A stretch of 64,000 nucleotides of DNA from contig CP099840.1 of NCBI GenBank assembly GCA_030062745.1, positions 37,079,101 through 37,143,100 of the forward strand. The letters are read 5' to 3'. The stretch's first letter is position 1. Each line of letters begins with the position of its first letter. The translations under genes were made by a program, and so were the position numbers. Of this stretch, positions 24,101-34,119 are shown in pieces. The notes below the pieces were generated by a model. That model was not told the DNA's origin. It saw nothing but the letters and a program-made list of their open reading frames with translations, and made no database searches. Origin of the DNA: Capitulum mitella (Eukaryota; Arthropoda; Thecostraca; Pollicipedomorpha; Pollicipedidae).

Positions 24101-27100
24101 GAGCCAATCTTCGAACTGATTCTGATACGGCTTATCTCTTATGGCACGGCGAATTGCCCGTCGACCCAGCTCCCTTCTGTTTTAACGCTGAGTTCTGTCT
24201 GTGCCGGGTCCAGCGTCTCTGGACAGAGCTGGAGGAGAACAAGAAGCTTATCAAGGAGCTGCAGGATGAAAAGATGGAGCTGGTGCTGGAGAAAGAGCGG
24301 CAGATACAGGTAAGGGGGCCTTTGAGCGAATTGATGCTGTATGATACCGATGTTAGATCCTATAGGCCTCAGTGACTACTATCAAGCCGGACTTGAATTT
24401 CCTTCTTGGGCTGTACAGAGGTAGCGAGAAGCAACATTTCTCCTGATATTATTCTGGCGGCTGCTCAGTATCCCTGGATGTGGTGTTTCCGACACGTCCT
24501 GCTCACGGAGCGCCATTAACTCGCCGTTGATCCGCCGCTCAGCCGGCTGGCTCTGTGGCCGTGGTCGCGGTCTGACCGTGCGACCGCGCCGCACGGTCGC
24601 CTGACCCTGCTCCCGCGCCGGCAGCGGCTGCTGACCCAGCTGAAGGAGCGGGAGCCGGCGGCCGGCTCCGGCGCGGCGTCGCCGCCGGCTCCCGAGCAGC
24701 GCGACAGCCAGCGGGAGCTGCAGCAGGCGCGCGACGAGCTGGTCCGGCTGCGAGCCGAGGCCGCGCGCGGCGCCGTCTCCCTGCAGGAGGCGCAGACCGA
24801 GGTGAACGACTTCCCCCGGGCGGCCGCCGACGCCGGGGGGAGTCAGCGCCGGGAGACTGACACACTCGTAGTTTTATGGGATAAAGTTTTGACAGGCCGT
24901 TCATGGCATAGCCGCTGATGTTGCGTGACGATCTGTAGTGCTGTGAATACTTATTGCATATGCTTACGTCGGCGCCAGATAATGTGGACGCTGCCCATGT
25001 GACCAGCGCGAAATGGCCGCGGTAGCCGAAGTGCTGTATAAAAGCCAATCATCATCATCAACACTGGCGTGCTCTGAAGCCTCGACTACTGCTTTTGTTG
25101 CTGCTGACTCCTGACTTATGCCATTGAAGGTGTCAAGAGAGAGAAAAGCTGTGCGTGATTGAGCCTGTTACGGCCATGACGCCTGACGCTGTTCGTCTGC
25201 GATCCGGCAGGTGCAGTGCATGCGCTCCCAGCTGGCGCACGCCACGCTGCTGGTCGGCGACCGCGACTCGGAGATCGGCCGACTGCGCGAGCGGCTGCTG
25301 CAGCAGCGCCGGCTGCTGGACGAGCCGCTGCCGGCTCCGCAGCTGCGCCAGCGACTGAGCGAGCAGTTGGGCGCGCTGTGCGCCGAGCTGGCGGCGCCGC
25401 GGCCGGCCGGGCCGCCGCTGGCCGCCGAGCTGGGCGGCGCCGGCGAGATGGCGGCCGAGAGCTCCGAGTCGGCGGCCCGCTCCGAGGCGAGCGAGCTAGG
25501 CGCCGAGAAGGCGGCGCTGCTGCGCGGCCAGGTGGCCGACCTGCGCGACCAGCTGGTGGCGCGCGACCGCCTGCTGGACGAGCTGCGCCGGCGCGCTGAC
25601 GCCGCCGACCGGCTGCGGCCGCGGCTGGAGGCGCGCGAGCGCGAGCTGGCCGAGCTGGCTGACCTCCCGGAGCGGCTGGCCGCCGCCGAGCGCCGGCTGG
25701 CTGAGACGGCGGCCCCGCTGGAGGAGCTGGCCGAGCTGCGCCGCACGCTGGAGGCGCGCGAGCGCGAACTGACGCTCGCCGAGGGTCAGCTCAACGAGAT
25801 CGCCGAGCTGCGCACGCAGCTGGAGGAGCGCGATCGGCAGCTGGAGGCCGCCGCCGGTCGCCGCCTCGAGCTGCAGCAGGTGCGCCAGCTGCTGGCCGAG
25901 CGGGACGACGAGAAGGCGGCACTGCTGCGCCACATGGACGAGCAGCGGCGCGAGCACGAGCGGGAGGCGCGCGCGCTAAGGGACAAGTTCGAGCTGACCA
26001 TCACAGCGCCGACGTGGCAGCAGTACCGCGAGGCCGAGCAGCGCCACGGCCGCGAGCAGGCGCACCTGCGCCGCCGGCTCGCCGAGACGCACTCGGCCTG
26101 CGAGCTGCTGCAGCGCCGGCTCGAGGAGCTGGCCGACTTCATGGAGATGCTGCTCAGCCTGGAGGAGCGCGGCGTGCTCGACCTGAGCTGCCTGACGGCG
26201 CAGCACATGGCCGACCTGCAGCGCTCGCTGCTGCAGAGCCGCGAGCTTTCTCAGTCGCTGACGCAGTCGCTGCTGCTCGGCGCCGACGCCGACTCGGCGC
26301 TCGAGGCCTCCAGCACGTCGCTGGACGCGCTGGCGGCCGCACCTGCCGCCGAGCAGACGTCGCTGCCTGAACCGGCCGCCAGCGGGGCTCAGGATCAGTC
26401 GTCACTGCATATACCGGCTGCTAGGGAAACCCCGCATCACTCGTCACTCCACGTACCTGCAGAGACCAAGGCAAGGAAACAGAGGTCTTCTCGCACTCTG
26501 GAGCCAAGGTCCCGAAAACAGAGCGCCTCGCGTACATCGGACGCTACGAAGGCTCACAAGCGCGTCTCATCTCGCGCTGCCGCGGCGGCAGACGCGGACC
26601 AGTCCTCTTCGCCTCCCCCGACGGCATCGGACAGGGCCGCGGAGCCTTCGTCGCTGTCGGAGGCGCCGGCGGCGGTAGACTCCGACCGCTCCTCGACTGC
26701 CGAGCCGGGGCCGGCCCCGGCGGCGCCGACCGTAGCCGAGTCCGCCGTCCAGGCCGGCAGCCCGCCGCCGGCCACGGCCGACCGCGCGGCGCAGGCGGGC
26801 GAGCCGGCCGCGCCGAGCGCCGAGCAGCCGCCGGCCGAGCCGGACGAGCGCGCCGCCCGCCTGGAGCAGCTGTCCGCCCAGCTAGAGAGCCGCAACGGCC
26901 AGCTGCTGCAGCAGGCCGAGCTGATCGACGCGCTGCGCCGCCAGCTGAGCCGGCTTCCAGGTCGGCCGGCCCGAGACAGAGGACTCGGAGCGGCTGGAGG
27001 AAGTGGAGACAGAACGGCTGGAGGGAGATGAGACGGAGCGGCCGGAGGGAGACGAGACGGACAGGCTTGACGGGGAGGAGACGGAGCGGCCGGCCGGCGC

Positions 27101-30100
27101 GCCGCCGCCGGAGGCGGACGACGACGCCGCCGACGGCTCGCCGCCGCAGTCGGCGCGCCGCGACCCGCTGCCGGGCGACGTGCGCGACCGGTTCCGCCGG
27201 CTGGTGCGCCGGCAGCGCACCTCGGACCGCGCCAGCGGCACCGAGACGGCGTCGGCCGGCCGCACCGTGGAGCGGGCGCTCAGCCCGATCCTGAGCCTGG
27301 CGCGCGCCCAGTCGGCCGAGCTGCTCGAGCTGCGGCCGGCCGGCCGGCCGCCCAAGCCGAGCCGCTCGGCCGGCGAGGCGCGCTCGCGCTCGGCGGACCG
27401 TCGCCGAGCCGTCGGACGAGTCGGAGACGGCCGCCGAGCCGTACCGCAGCCCGCGGCCGGCCCGGCAGCGCCACCGCTCGCAGGGTGAGTCGGGCTTGCA
27501 GCTGCAGCTGGTGGTGTTCGGGGCGTTGTTTTATCAACTCTCTTACGATAATGTACTGTTCTTTTTCGGTACAAATACTACAAATTATGTCGTGCGCAAG
27601 TCCGTACGGGAACCAGGTATGACGCATGGGATGGAGGTCTAGACATCAATCGTCCATTGTTTTAAGATGTGAGCAAAGAATACGACAGCAAGCCCACCAT
27701 CACCCGCCACTATGATTGGTGTCAGAGGGGGCCCCGCCGCCAGGCCATACGCCGTCCCGCCGTACCAGTGTCAGTGTCGATATCTTCTGCGTTTGTCATT
27801 GATTTTGCGACGATCGCCACCAACCACCCATGTTGTCCCTGACGTGCCACCGCCGCCGCCGCTGCTGCAGAAGCCGCCCAGGACGCGCCGCCGCCGCCGC
27901 CGCTGCCCGGCGACTTCAGCGAGTCGGAGGCGTGGTCCGAGCCGGACCGAGACGTCAGCCTGGCGCGCATCGGACTCGACCAGAGCTCGCTCGGCACGCG
28001 CACGGAGTCCTGGCTGGCCGGACAGTCCGACTCGGACGCCAGGCGATGTGAGTGGGGCGCCGTCCGGCGGCGAGCACTGTCTGCTCCTGTCTATCGCCGC
28101 CTGAAGAGATCGAGTGTTTTCAGAGCATACGGTTTGTGGGTTGGCCGTGTACACACTTCGGCACAAAGCGTCACTTGCTAGGTATGTGCGGTCTGCGACA
28201 TTGTTTTATCATTCCATTGTGAACTTTTATATGGATTATATTGACTATTATTTTTCATACATGCTGTCTGACGAGGGAACATCATTTTTCCATTCGGCAA
28301 GTGTCAAACTTTGAAGGGCGTTGGCTTTTGCCCACTTTGTCCGTTAGCGATGTGCCACAACTGCGTGCATAACTTTCCTGACTGGGCCAGCCTTGGCCCG
28401 GTTCCCTCCCACGGTCTGTCCAATTGAAGCCGGGCACTGGTCACGAGCAGACAGCTGCCCCTGTGCCTCTGACCGGACGCGCCGGCCGCCGGCAGCGCGC
28501 CGCCGCCAGAGGGCCGGGCCGCAGGAGGCGCAGGAGCTGGAGGCCCACATCGAGAGCCTGCACCAGGTCAAGGACGCCCTGCGCGCCGAGGTGGACATCT
28601 ACCAGAAGGTGCTGCCGGCCAGCGGAGAGAAGGCCAGACTGCCCGAGGACCGGCCGGCGCAGGTGGGCGGACTGATGTGGCCTTGATGGTCACGCTCTGG
28701 TGGTTCTGTTCTTCTGTTTTTGGTCTGTTAGGACACGGGCGTCTTTTTCGCTACATTAGTTATTTACTTTTTTGTCACGGTCACTCTTACCAACAGTGTG
28801 TTGGTCTACATCATGAAACTGGCAGATCATATGGCTGAGTGGACTACGGTTGATGCGGCATTTTTGCGATTGCCAGTCATAGTGTTACGATAACAAGTGT
28901 GTACGATCACCCGGACTCATCGTTGTCAAATTTCAGTGTGATATTGGGATGGATTATCCAGGCGGGTATTGCGTTCAACGTCAGCATTGTTATAACCTGT
29001 TAAACCATCATCGGACTCGTAACGCGCGGTCGTGCCGCGTCCGTGACGGCGGCTTGCCGCCGGAGGGCGCTGCTGACGCGTGCTGCCCCGTTGCAGACGG
29101 GCATCATGGTGCCGGTTGAGGTGCTGACCGAGATCCACAACCTGCAACAGCAGCTGGAGCGCGCCATCGCCGCCAACGAGCGGATCCGCCGCCAGCTGGA
29201 GCTCACGCCGCGCCGCGCCGCGCCGCCCAACGATGAGCTGGCGCTGGCGCTCAAGGTCAGCTGCGGCGCTGAGGCTGGGGATCGTGAGCCGTGAAGGGGC
29301 AGATGTTAATCCAGAGTTTGGAGCGTAATGTGAGGTGGTTGGTGGTGCGGTGGTGCAGCCGCGAATTTCGGCGCGACTTACAGCAGACGCGACGCGAGCG
29401 GCACTTGTGAAGGCTGGCCGTGCCAGCAGCCGCCAGTTGGAGCGTTATTGTACAATGGAAAGTTATCCACGTAATACCTCGTACGCTGGGGTTGCTGGGT
29501 GGTCGCATTTGGCTTGAAACCTGGCTAAAGGTGCCTGCTTCTCATCGTCTGTCAAAAGCCAGGCTTGTCTCAAACCATTTTTACAGTGCGACCTACCATC
29601 CAGTCCATCGGGCGTCAGCTGCAAGTCACTTGCGGCCGCTCCGACCGGGCCGTCCTGCCGTGGATGTAACAGTACTGCGTCGCCCGTCCTCCCGTGAATG
29701 TAACAGTGCTGCGCCGCCCGTCCTGCCGTGGATGTAACAGTACTGCGTCGCCCGTCCTCCCGTGAATGTATTAACGCTGCGCCGCCCGTCTCAGATCACG
29801 CAGGAGCAGCTGGCCGAGGCCAACGACAAGCTGTCGGCCGCGCAGGAGCGCTGTGACGAGCTGCGCTCCAAGCTGACGCGCGCCAAGGAGAACCTGCGAC
29901 TGGCCCAGCTGAACGCCGAGGAGTTCAAGGACAAGTTCGTCCGCGTCTCCGACGACATGGTCCGGCTGCGGGAGCGCTTCAACCAGGTGGGCGGCAGCGC
30001 CGGGCGCAGAGAGAGAGAGAGAGGCGGCGCGAGTGTGCCAGTGCTGCGGCTTCTTGAGCTGCAGGCCCCTGAAGCTCTGCGAGCGGTCTGGAGCGGGGTC

Positions 30101-32666
30101 ACCGAGAGGACCTCTGCGCGCTTCTGACACGGTCACGCTTGCTGCCTAGCGTCGAGGTGTGGGCTCAGTCTGTAGCTGTCTGCTTTCTCAACTACAGGCA
30201 TTTTTCTGTCACTGTTCGGGTCTTTATGTGAATAGCTCCACTGTTTGCTGCGCTGTCCTGTCCAGTGTTGGCCCAGTGATTGTTTCGCTCTGGCATGTTG
30301 ACGGTAACGCTGGGTGCCCCCGGCGCAGATGGAGGCGGAAAGGGAGCGCGCGTCCGAGGACTCCTGGAGGCGGCGTCAGGAGTACGAGAGCGCCGCCGTG
30401 CGCCGGCTGGAGCGCCAGCTGGAGCAGGCCAACACCGCGCTGCAGGAGCAGGAGCAGTTGGTGCGTCAGCTGCGCGAGCAGCTGCTGCAGGGGCCGCCGT
30501 CGCCGGCCGACGCCGACAAGGAGAACACGCCCGAACTGCGCGCCAGCTGCAGCGAGTCGCAGCTGCTGGCGCTCAATCGCGAGAAGCTGCGCCTGCTGAG
30601 CGAGCGCAAGCAGGTGGCGAGTCGCGGCCGTCTGTTGCGCAGCGAGAGCTGCCTGTTGGACGGCGAGACGCGCCACACGGCGGCCGAGGGCCGCCGGCTG
30701 GAGGCGCAACGCCGCCTCGAGGCGGCCAAGTGGGCCGGCTGGGAGACGGAGCGCGAGCGGCTGCTGCAGCAGCTGGGTCGGCTGCGCGAGGAGCGCGGCC
30801 GGCTGCGCCGCCAGCTGGTGACGTCCGGCGCTGAGGCGGGTCGCGCGGCCCGGCTGCGGCTGCAGGCCGAGGCCGAGCAGGCGCGCGCGGCCGAGGCGCG
30901 GCTGGCGGAGGAGCACCGCCACTGCGAGCGCCGCCTGGCGGAGCTCGGCCGCGCCATGCAGGCCGACAAGCGCCGCCTGGCCGAGGTCAGCGCCCAGCTG
31001 GAGGAGGTCAACGCCGAGATGGAGGCCATGCGGCTCAAGTTCAACGAGCTGGACGGTGAGTGGCGCTGCCGGCGCGGCGGCCGTCATATTTCGTGTCGTC
31101 TTCCGGCGCTTCTTTGTTCTTCAGTGGGATTCCTGAATAATACTTGAGGATGGCAATTGTCATTTCACGAAACACTGAGACAGGTGAATTCTGGAAATGG
31201 CAGAGTTTCCGCTGTCCGTTTTTGACTGATTGTTTTCAAATTAATAGAATCTGACAGAGTGCTTCTTCCATGGTTTGGGATTTGGTGAATGCCGTCCATC
31301 GTACGAGAGCCGCTGAGCCGTCATACGGCCCTCTGACGCGCGTCTCCGTTCTCGGCAGACGCGGGCCAGTCGTGTCCGGAGTCGACACGGAGCTGCGACC
31401 TGCCGGCGGCGACTAACGTCGCGACCGACGGAACCGCCAAGAGGAGCAACTCCGAGTCGGACGGCCACGACGTGCAGCACGAGAGGTGGGCACCGACACG
31501 CAGCTCACCAGTTTGTCAAATGCAACGCAGACTGGGGATGTGATTTTCATCTGCGTGTTAGAGCCCTGTTAACTGTATTAATCTTGTCAGAGTGGAACTG
31601 TTCCCATTTTAACAGCCGTTTTTGCTCTTCTTTGATACTTAGTATGTATTCGAGTGTTTTATGTCCACCGCCATGTCTTTTGCGTCCATTTCTGCGCTTT
31701 CGTCCATAAACTTTCAGTGTTTTGAATCGTTTTCAGATTAGTAAGGCACGGTATTTTCATTGCTAATTCGGGAGCAAGCTTCTTTCCACGTCTTAACGTT
31801 CCAGTAGTAAAGAAGTTTCTGCCCTTCGCCGTTGTGCCTGCTTTTGTTGCCGCGACCAGTCGGCGCTCGGCATCGTGCCACGGGTCCCGTGCCACGGGCC
31901 ATCCGTGCCCCACTGTCGGACATTGATCGCCGGTGTCCGGCGCTCGCCTCTGACGCGGCCGACTCCCGGCAGCGATCGCACGTCGGCCTACTCGTCTCCG
32001 GACCTGGGCATCGAGTCCGACTGTAACCGGTACTCGTCCCGCTCGCCCCACACGGTCCGGCGCGCCGACGAAGGTGGGTCTGCCGACGGCCGGCCGCGGC
32101 GGCGGCGCTCAGCACTCGGCGCCCGGCACCGGTGGGCCGTGGCCGACGTCTGATCCACGGACGCCTGGTGGTTTACTCGACCCGGGCTTTGTCGCAGAGT
32201 TTCGTGGCGGAATCATTGGGTGCGGCCGTTTGTCGTGTGCTCTTCGCTAAGAGCGGACTGTGGCTGATGTCGATTATCGCGATGTTCGCTGTTTGTCGCT
32301 GCGGGTTCGGTTCCGCTGACGGTATGGGAGACGTGTGCGAGCCTGTTACCGCCCGCGACGGCGGCGCCTGTTTGACGCAGAGCAGGAATGAAATGGAACA
32401 CGTGTCTTTCAGAGCCGGAGTCGGCCGCGTCCGAGAACGAACTCCTGCGCCAGGAGCGCGACCAGATGCATTCCAAGCTGGCCACGACGCGCGCCGCCCT
32501 GCAGGAGGCGCTCGACAAGCTGAGCCGCGCCGACCAGCGCAAGGCGCGCGTCGAGCGCGCCATCTACCGCCAGCTGAGCAAGACGCACGACATCCTGCGG
32601 CGCGCCAAGAACAACCTGACGCCGGCGGCGCCGGCCGCGGCCGAGCTGGCGCCGGCCGAGCAGTGA
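12117..32666 (+). CDS. cnn: Centrosomin/CDK5RAP2/myomegalin-family centrosomal scaffold, whole gene
   Basis: Nineteen coding exons join in phase: 12117-12150, 18139-18311, 19012-19191, 19472-19645, 20079-20387, 21727-21856, 22308-22525, 23624-23809, 24214-24309, 24625-24801, 25211-27484, 27871-28047, 28451-28662, 29097-29255, 29795-29986, 30329-31055, 31359-31485, 31973-32073, 32413-32666. The product is about 1,965 residues, similar to vertebrate CDK5RAP2. Exons 1-3 carry the N-terminal CM1 motif (SPGRKTMKDYE, ENFQLKLRVYMLEERLQ), which in this family binds and activates gamma-tubulin ring complexes at centrosomes. Most of the rest is heptad-rich, Glu/Arg/Leu/Gln/Ala-dense coiled coil. Late exons carry WSEPDRDVSLARIGL and SAYSSPDLGIESD, which I take to be conserved family motifs, and the C-terminus (AIYRQLSKTHDILRRAKNNL) looks like the CM2 region. 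The largest exon needs two +1 frame changes. Splice sites are inferred from consensus and phase, not transcripts. Confidence 0.85.
13270..13565. repeat. Dispersed repeat, copy 1
   Basis: This shares a series of blocks with 14740-15050: a CACCA(G/A)AA(A/C)AT start, CAAATGACTG(T/C), TGATGTCT, CTGACTT, AAGCC(A/G)ATTTA(A/G)AC and an end resembling AATTTCCAACC / AATTTTCAAC. The copies are clearly diverged. The family is not recognised. Confidence 0.5.
13560..13805. repeat. About 76-bp tandem repeat, three copies
   Basis: Three successive units share CGGTGGCCGACT, CGCCGTGACC, TGTGACC and GGGCAG/GGCCAG TTT elements. A fourth related unit lies separately at about 13.12-13.26 kb. I see no coding content. 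Confidence 0.55.
14740..15050. repeat. Dispersed repeat, copy 2
   Basis: This is the partner of the repeat at 13270-13565, in the same orientation. The stretch from about 14860 to 14940 aligns best with 13400-13490. Confidence 0.5.
18139..18311 (+). CDS. cnn: cnn exon 2, CM1 motif
   Basis: The acceptor is GGCTTGCAG and the donor is AAAG then GTGGGTCAG; the exon enters in phase 1 and leaves in phase 0. It encodes SGGVQSPGRKTMKDYEQQQK followed by SLEE and ENFQLKLRVYMLEERLQ, the most diagnostic part of the gene. This is the gamma-tubulin-complex-activating CM1 motif of centrosomin, CDK5RAP2 and myomegalin. Confidence 0.88.
19012..19191 (+). CDS. cnn: cnn exon 3
   Basis: The acceptor is CTGTCCCCAG and the donor is GCTG then GTCAGTCGG. 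The exon has 60 codons, phase 0 to 0. It continues the CM1-proximal helix (VQLATLREELGQKK) into heptad-type coiled coil. Confidence 0.82.
19472..19645 (+). CDS. cnn: cnn exon 4
   Basis: The acceptor is CCCCGACCCAG and the donor is GGAG then GTGGGTCG. The exon has 58 codons, phase 0 to 0, and encodes coiled coil that starts ERANQEKASLADRTTEKPYL. Confidence 0.8.
20079..20387 (+). CDS. cnn: cnn exon 5, with a probable GC donor
   Basis: The exon has 103 codons, phase 0 to 0, and encodes Gln/Arg/Glu/Ala-rich coiled coil. The acceptor follows GAGTCCAG; an in-frame alternative AG lies 12 bp further on. No good GT donor follows the coil, and the best match is CAG then GCGAGT at 20388, a GC-AG intron. 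Reading on instead gives a short non-helical tail that ends in TAA at 20485. Confidence 0.72.
21588..21676 (+). repeat. Decayed upstream duplicate of the cnn exon 6 acceptor and exon start
   Basis: CTGTCTGA, a pyrimidine tract, TACCTCCTCAG and about 50 bp of exon-like sequence (TGGACGATCAGCCTCGGCTG then TTGCAGCGCACCTGTGA) closely match the real junction 103 bp downstream (21691-21781). The copy breaks off within the equivalent of CAGCTGACC. Confidence 0.75.
21727..21856 (+). CDS. cnn: cnn exon 6
   Basis: The acceptor is TACCTCCTCAG and the donor is AAGG then GTGAGTTC. It has 43 codons plus one base and leaves in phase 1. The product starts VDAQPRFEELQRTCEQLTSG. The acceptor and the first part of the exon are duplicated just upstream. 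Confidence 0.8.
22308..22525 (+). CDS. cnn: cnn exon 7
   Basis: The acceptor is CTCCCCCGGCAG and the donor is CGAG then GTACGTGC; phase 1 to 0. It encodes AAANEATLSAALQTVGAQLA and further coil, ending with an Ala/Gly/Pro-rich patch (FGGQEAAGAPTAASE). Confidence 0.8.
23624..23809 (+). CDS. cnn: cnn exon 8
   Basis: The acceptor is C-tract GTGTTCCCAG and the donor is CGAG then GTACCGGC; 62 codons, phase 0 to 0. It encodes QVYLLRTETQRKDKKIRSMV then MKEMSDTLMKYRWEVKEVAE, a charged helix. An in-frame alternative acceptor (GAGGTGCAG) lies further in. Confidence 0.75.
24214..24309 (+). CDS. cnn: cnn exon 9
   Basis: The acceptor is GCCGGGTCCAG and the donor is ACAG then GTAAGGGG; 32 codons, phase 0 to 0. 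It encodes RLWTELEENKKLIKELQDEK and further coil. Confidence 0.8.
24625..24801 (+). CDS. cnn: cnn exon 10
   Basis: The acceptor is CGCGCCGGCAG and the donor is CGAG then GTGAACG; 59 codons, phase 0 to 0. It encodes coiled coil interrupted by an Ala/Pro/Ser linker (GSGAASPPAPEQ). Confidence 0.77.
25211..27484 (+). CDS. cnn: cnn exon 11, large coiled-coil exon with two apparent +1 frameshifts
   Basis: The exon runs from acceptor GATCCGGCAG to donor CAGG then GTGAGTCG. From 25211 to about 26960 one frame encodes some 580 residues: long heptad-rich coil, then a Ser/Thr/Ala/Pro-rich linker (about 26300-26830) and a final coil (LEQLSAQLESRNGQLLQQ). Coding character then moves to the next frame (GRPETEDSERLEEVE, acidic 8-residue repeats, RDPLPGDVRDRFRRLVR). 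It moves again near 27395 (EPSDESETAAEPYRSPRP), the only frame that fits the conserved exon 12. There is no usable GT between 26875 and 26960, so a hidden intron is unlikely. Assembly indels or true frameshifts remain possible. Confidence 0.75.
27871..28047 (+). CDS. cnn: cnn exon 12, SEPDRDVSLARIGL motif
   Basis: The acceptor is GCTGCTGCAG and the donor is GCGAT then GTGAGTGG; phase 1 to 1. It encodes a Pro run, then GDFSESEAWSEPDRDVSLAR and IGLDQSSLGTRTESWLAG, a short acidic/Ser-rich motif that I believe recurs in centrosomin-family proteins between coils. Confidence 0.8.
28451..28662 (+). CDS. cnn: cnn exon 13
   Basis: Of the acceptors nearby only CACGAGCAG (to 28450) keeps phase 1. The donor is GCAG then GTGGGCGG. 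It encodes an Arg-rich lead and then the helix ELEAHIESLHQVKDALRAEV. The 5' boundary is less certain than the 3' end. Confidence 0.68.
29097..29255 (+). CDS. cnn: cnn exon 14
   Basis: The acceptor is CCCCGTTGCAG and the donor is CAAG then GTCAGCTG; 53 codons, phase 0 to 0. It encodes VEVLTEIHNLQQQLERAIAA followed by NERIRRQLE, a helix typical of the distal part of the family. Confidence 0.8.
29651..29786 (+). repeat. Four 34-bp units abutting a splice acceptor
   Basis: Units start at 29651, 29685, 29719 and 29753 and alternate in type (CGTCCTGCCGTGGATG..., CGTCCTCCCGTGAATG...), giving an A-B-A-B' order, i.e. a 68-bp higher-order unit. The array is followed directly by CGTCTCAG, the acceptor of cnn exon 15, so it occupies the branch-point and pyrimidine region. 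Confidence 0.85.
29795..29986 (+). CDS. cnn: cnn exon 15
   Basis: The acceptor is CCGTCTCAG and the donor is CCAG then GTGGGCGG; 64 codons, phase 0 to 0. It encodes a regular helix from ITQEQLAEANDKLSAAQ to DDMVRLRERFNQ. Confidence 0.82.
30329..31055 (+). CDS. cnn: cnn exon 16
   Basis: The acceptor is CCCCGGCGCAG and the donor is GACG then GTGAGTGG; 242 codons plus one base. It encodes continuous coiled coil from MEAERERASEDSWRRRQEYE to FNELD, broken by a short PPSPADADKENTPE segment. A long open frame on the opposite strand is its shadow. Confidence 0.83.
31359..31485 (+). CDS. cnn: cnn exon 17
   Basis: The acceptor is GTTCTCGGCAG and the donor is AGAG then GTGGGCAC; phase 1 to 2. It encodes a polar, non-helical linker (SCPESTRSCDLPAATNVATD). 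Confidence 0.75.
31973..32073 (+). CDS. cnn: cnn exon 18, SSPDLGIESD motif
   Basis: The acceptor is GACTCCCGGCAG and the donor is GAAG then GTGGGTCT; phase 2 to 1. It encodes RTSAYSSPDLGIESDCNRYS, a motif I associate with centrosomin/CDK5RAP2 upstream of the C-terminal domain. Confidence 0.8.
32413..32666 (+). CDS. cnn: cnn exon 19, C-terminal CM2-like helix and stop
   Basis: The acceptor is GTGTCTTTCAG. It encodes ESAASENELLRQERDQMHSK and AIYRQLSKTHDILRRAKNNL, then an Ala/Pro tail and TGA, followed at once by a second TGA. In this family the CM2 region targets centrosomes or the Golgi and binds partner proteins. Confidence 0.82.
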
Positions 32667-34119
32667 TGAGGTCAGCCGCGAGACAGCGGCGCGACTGAGA
32701 CGGAGCGGCCGCCAGGCGGCGCTCGAAGCGCGGCGAGGCGGGCACGAGAGCGAACTCGAACGCGGCGGGCGCGGCGCCGCCGCCGCGACCGGGCGCCCAG
32801 CGACCCCGATGGCATTTAGCGAGCTCACGCTGGAACTCGGGTGCCAAACGGAAGCGCGGAGATCGCGCGCAGGGATCAAACGTTGAGGGTAGGTGCGGAC
32901 TAACACAGGCCTGCTAAATTGTAGTCTTTCCCACCAGGCGGGCTGGTGATCTCTGCGGCGTTAGGCCAGGTGTGTAGGCGACTACTTTCACCGCTTCTGT
33001 CCATCAAATTGGCCATGATGATAACTGAGATTATTTTAATACACGTGCGGAATCACGGGCCGAGTGTGTCGGAGCGAAAGAGGATGACCATTGTTCGTTT
33101 ATATTGGGATACAGCCCGGGACCGGTCCAAACAACTGGTCCCTCCCCAAATACGTGTCGATGCCACCGACTAAAGCCTACAATCGACTAGCCATCCCGTC
33201 CGGCATACAGCAGCCAGCCTCCCCGGGAAATACCGTCAACGCGCGCGGCACACACAGCACTTGCCGCGGGGGGCGTCACAGACGACATGGGACTCACACG
33301 ACCTGCCGTCACACACTCGACGTCCTGTCGCTGAAAGACCTGGCCGGCACGCGCGCACGAGCCTGCTGAGACGGTGTGCGTCTGCACGCAGCGATATGGT
33401 CCGGCGGAAGACGCCGAAATCGCTCGAAAACCGCAGCTGTTCCGCCGGCAAACACGCCCAGGTTCGTCACAGGGTGCGACACCGCAGACACGCGAGACGA
33501 CAGCACATTCAGGCCCGCAGCACGCCGGCAAGACGATAACACCGTGCAAGAAGAGTGGTCGACAGCGGATACTGATATACAGCCGGACGGCAGACTGTGT
33601 GCAACTGCACTGCAGACCAGCGGGGTGGCACACCAACAGATAACGTATCACACGACACAACCTGTACACGCGCGACATCCGAAAAACAGGCGGCACTCAC
33701 AGCTGACCGGCCAACGACACGGAGCTTCCGGACACCCCGAGGGCAGATGGCGCCACCCCACCCAGCCGATCTCTACACCGCCTGTGCATAACGCCCGGCT
33801 TAGCCACCAAAAGCCGCCTCGCGGAGTGCTGCCGCCTGAGTAGGCAGTCCCGGGGCGGACGGCAAATGATGCGTCAAGCCAGGTGATGACGGGCCGGCGG
33901 CGCCGATGACGGGCCGCAGCTGTCCCGCTCTGACGTCTCCGGCGGCTGCAGGTGTCGGAGCGTCGCCTCCCCCGCCCACAGCCGGCCCTCTTATCCCCCC
34001 TCCGGCCGTCTTAGCAGGCAGAGACTTTCGGCGCGTCCGCACCGGAATGACGGTGCGCTGCAATGACAGGCCGGGACGCCTCAGGGACCCGCGCCGACCG
34101 GCCGGCCGACGCCGCGCCG
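32667..34119. other. Convergent 3' intergenic region between cnn and CTR1
   Basis: The plus-strand cnn stop and minus-strand CTR1 stop face each other across 1.45 kb, which must hold both 3' UTRs. I find no perfect AATAAA for either gene; weaker signals may be used. Overlapping open frames at 33.2-33.85 kb have no recognisable content. Confidence 0.5.

Noticed and set aside
25168-26405. Several minus-strand Ser/Arg-rich frames over cnn exon 11
   Set aside because: They are antisense of Glu/Leu/Arg codons in the coiled coil; the plus-strand frame carries the family-consistent protein.
30224-31087. 287-codon minus-strand frame over cnn exon 16
   Set aside because: It is a shadow of a high-GC coiled-coil exon. 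It is Leu/Gln/Ala-rich by complementarity and lacks splice or start support.
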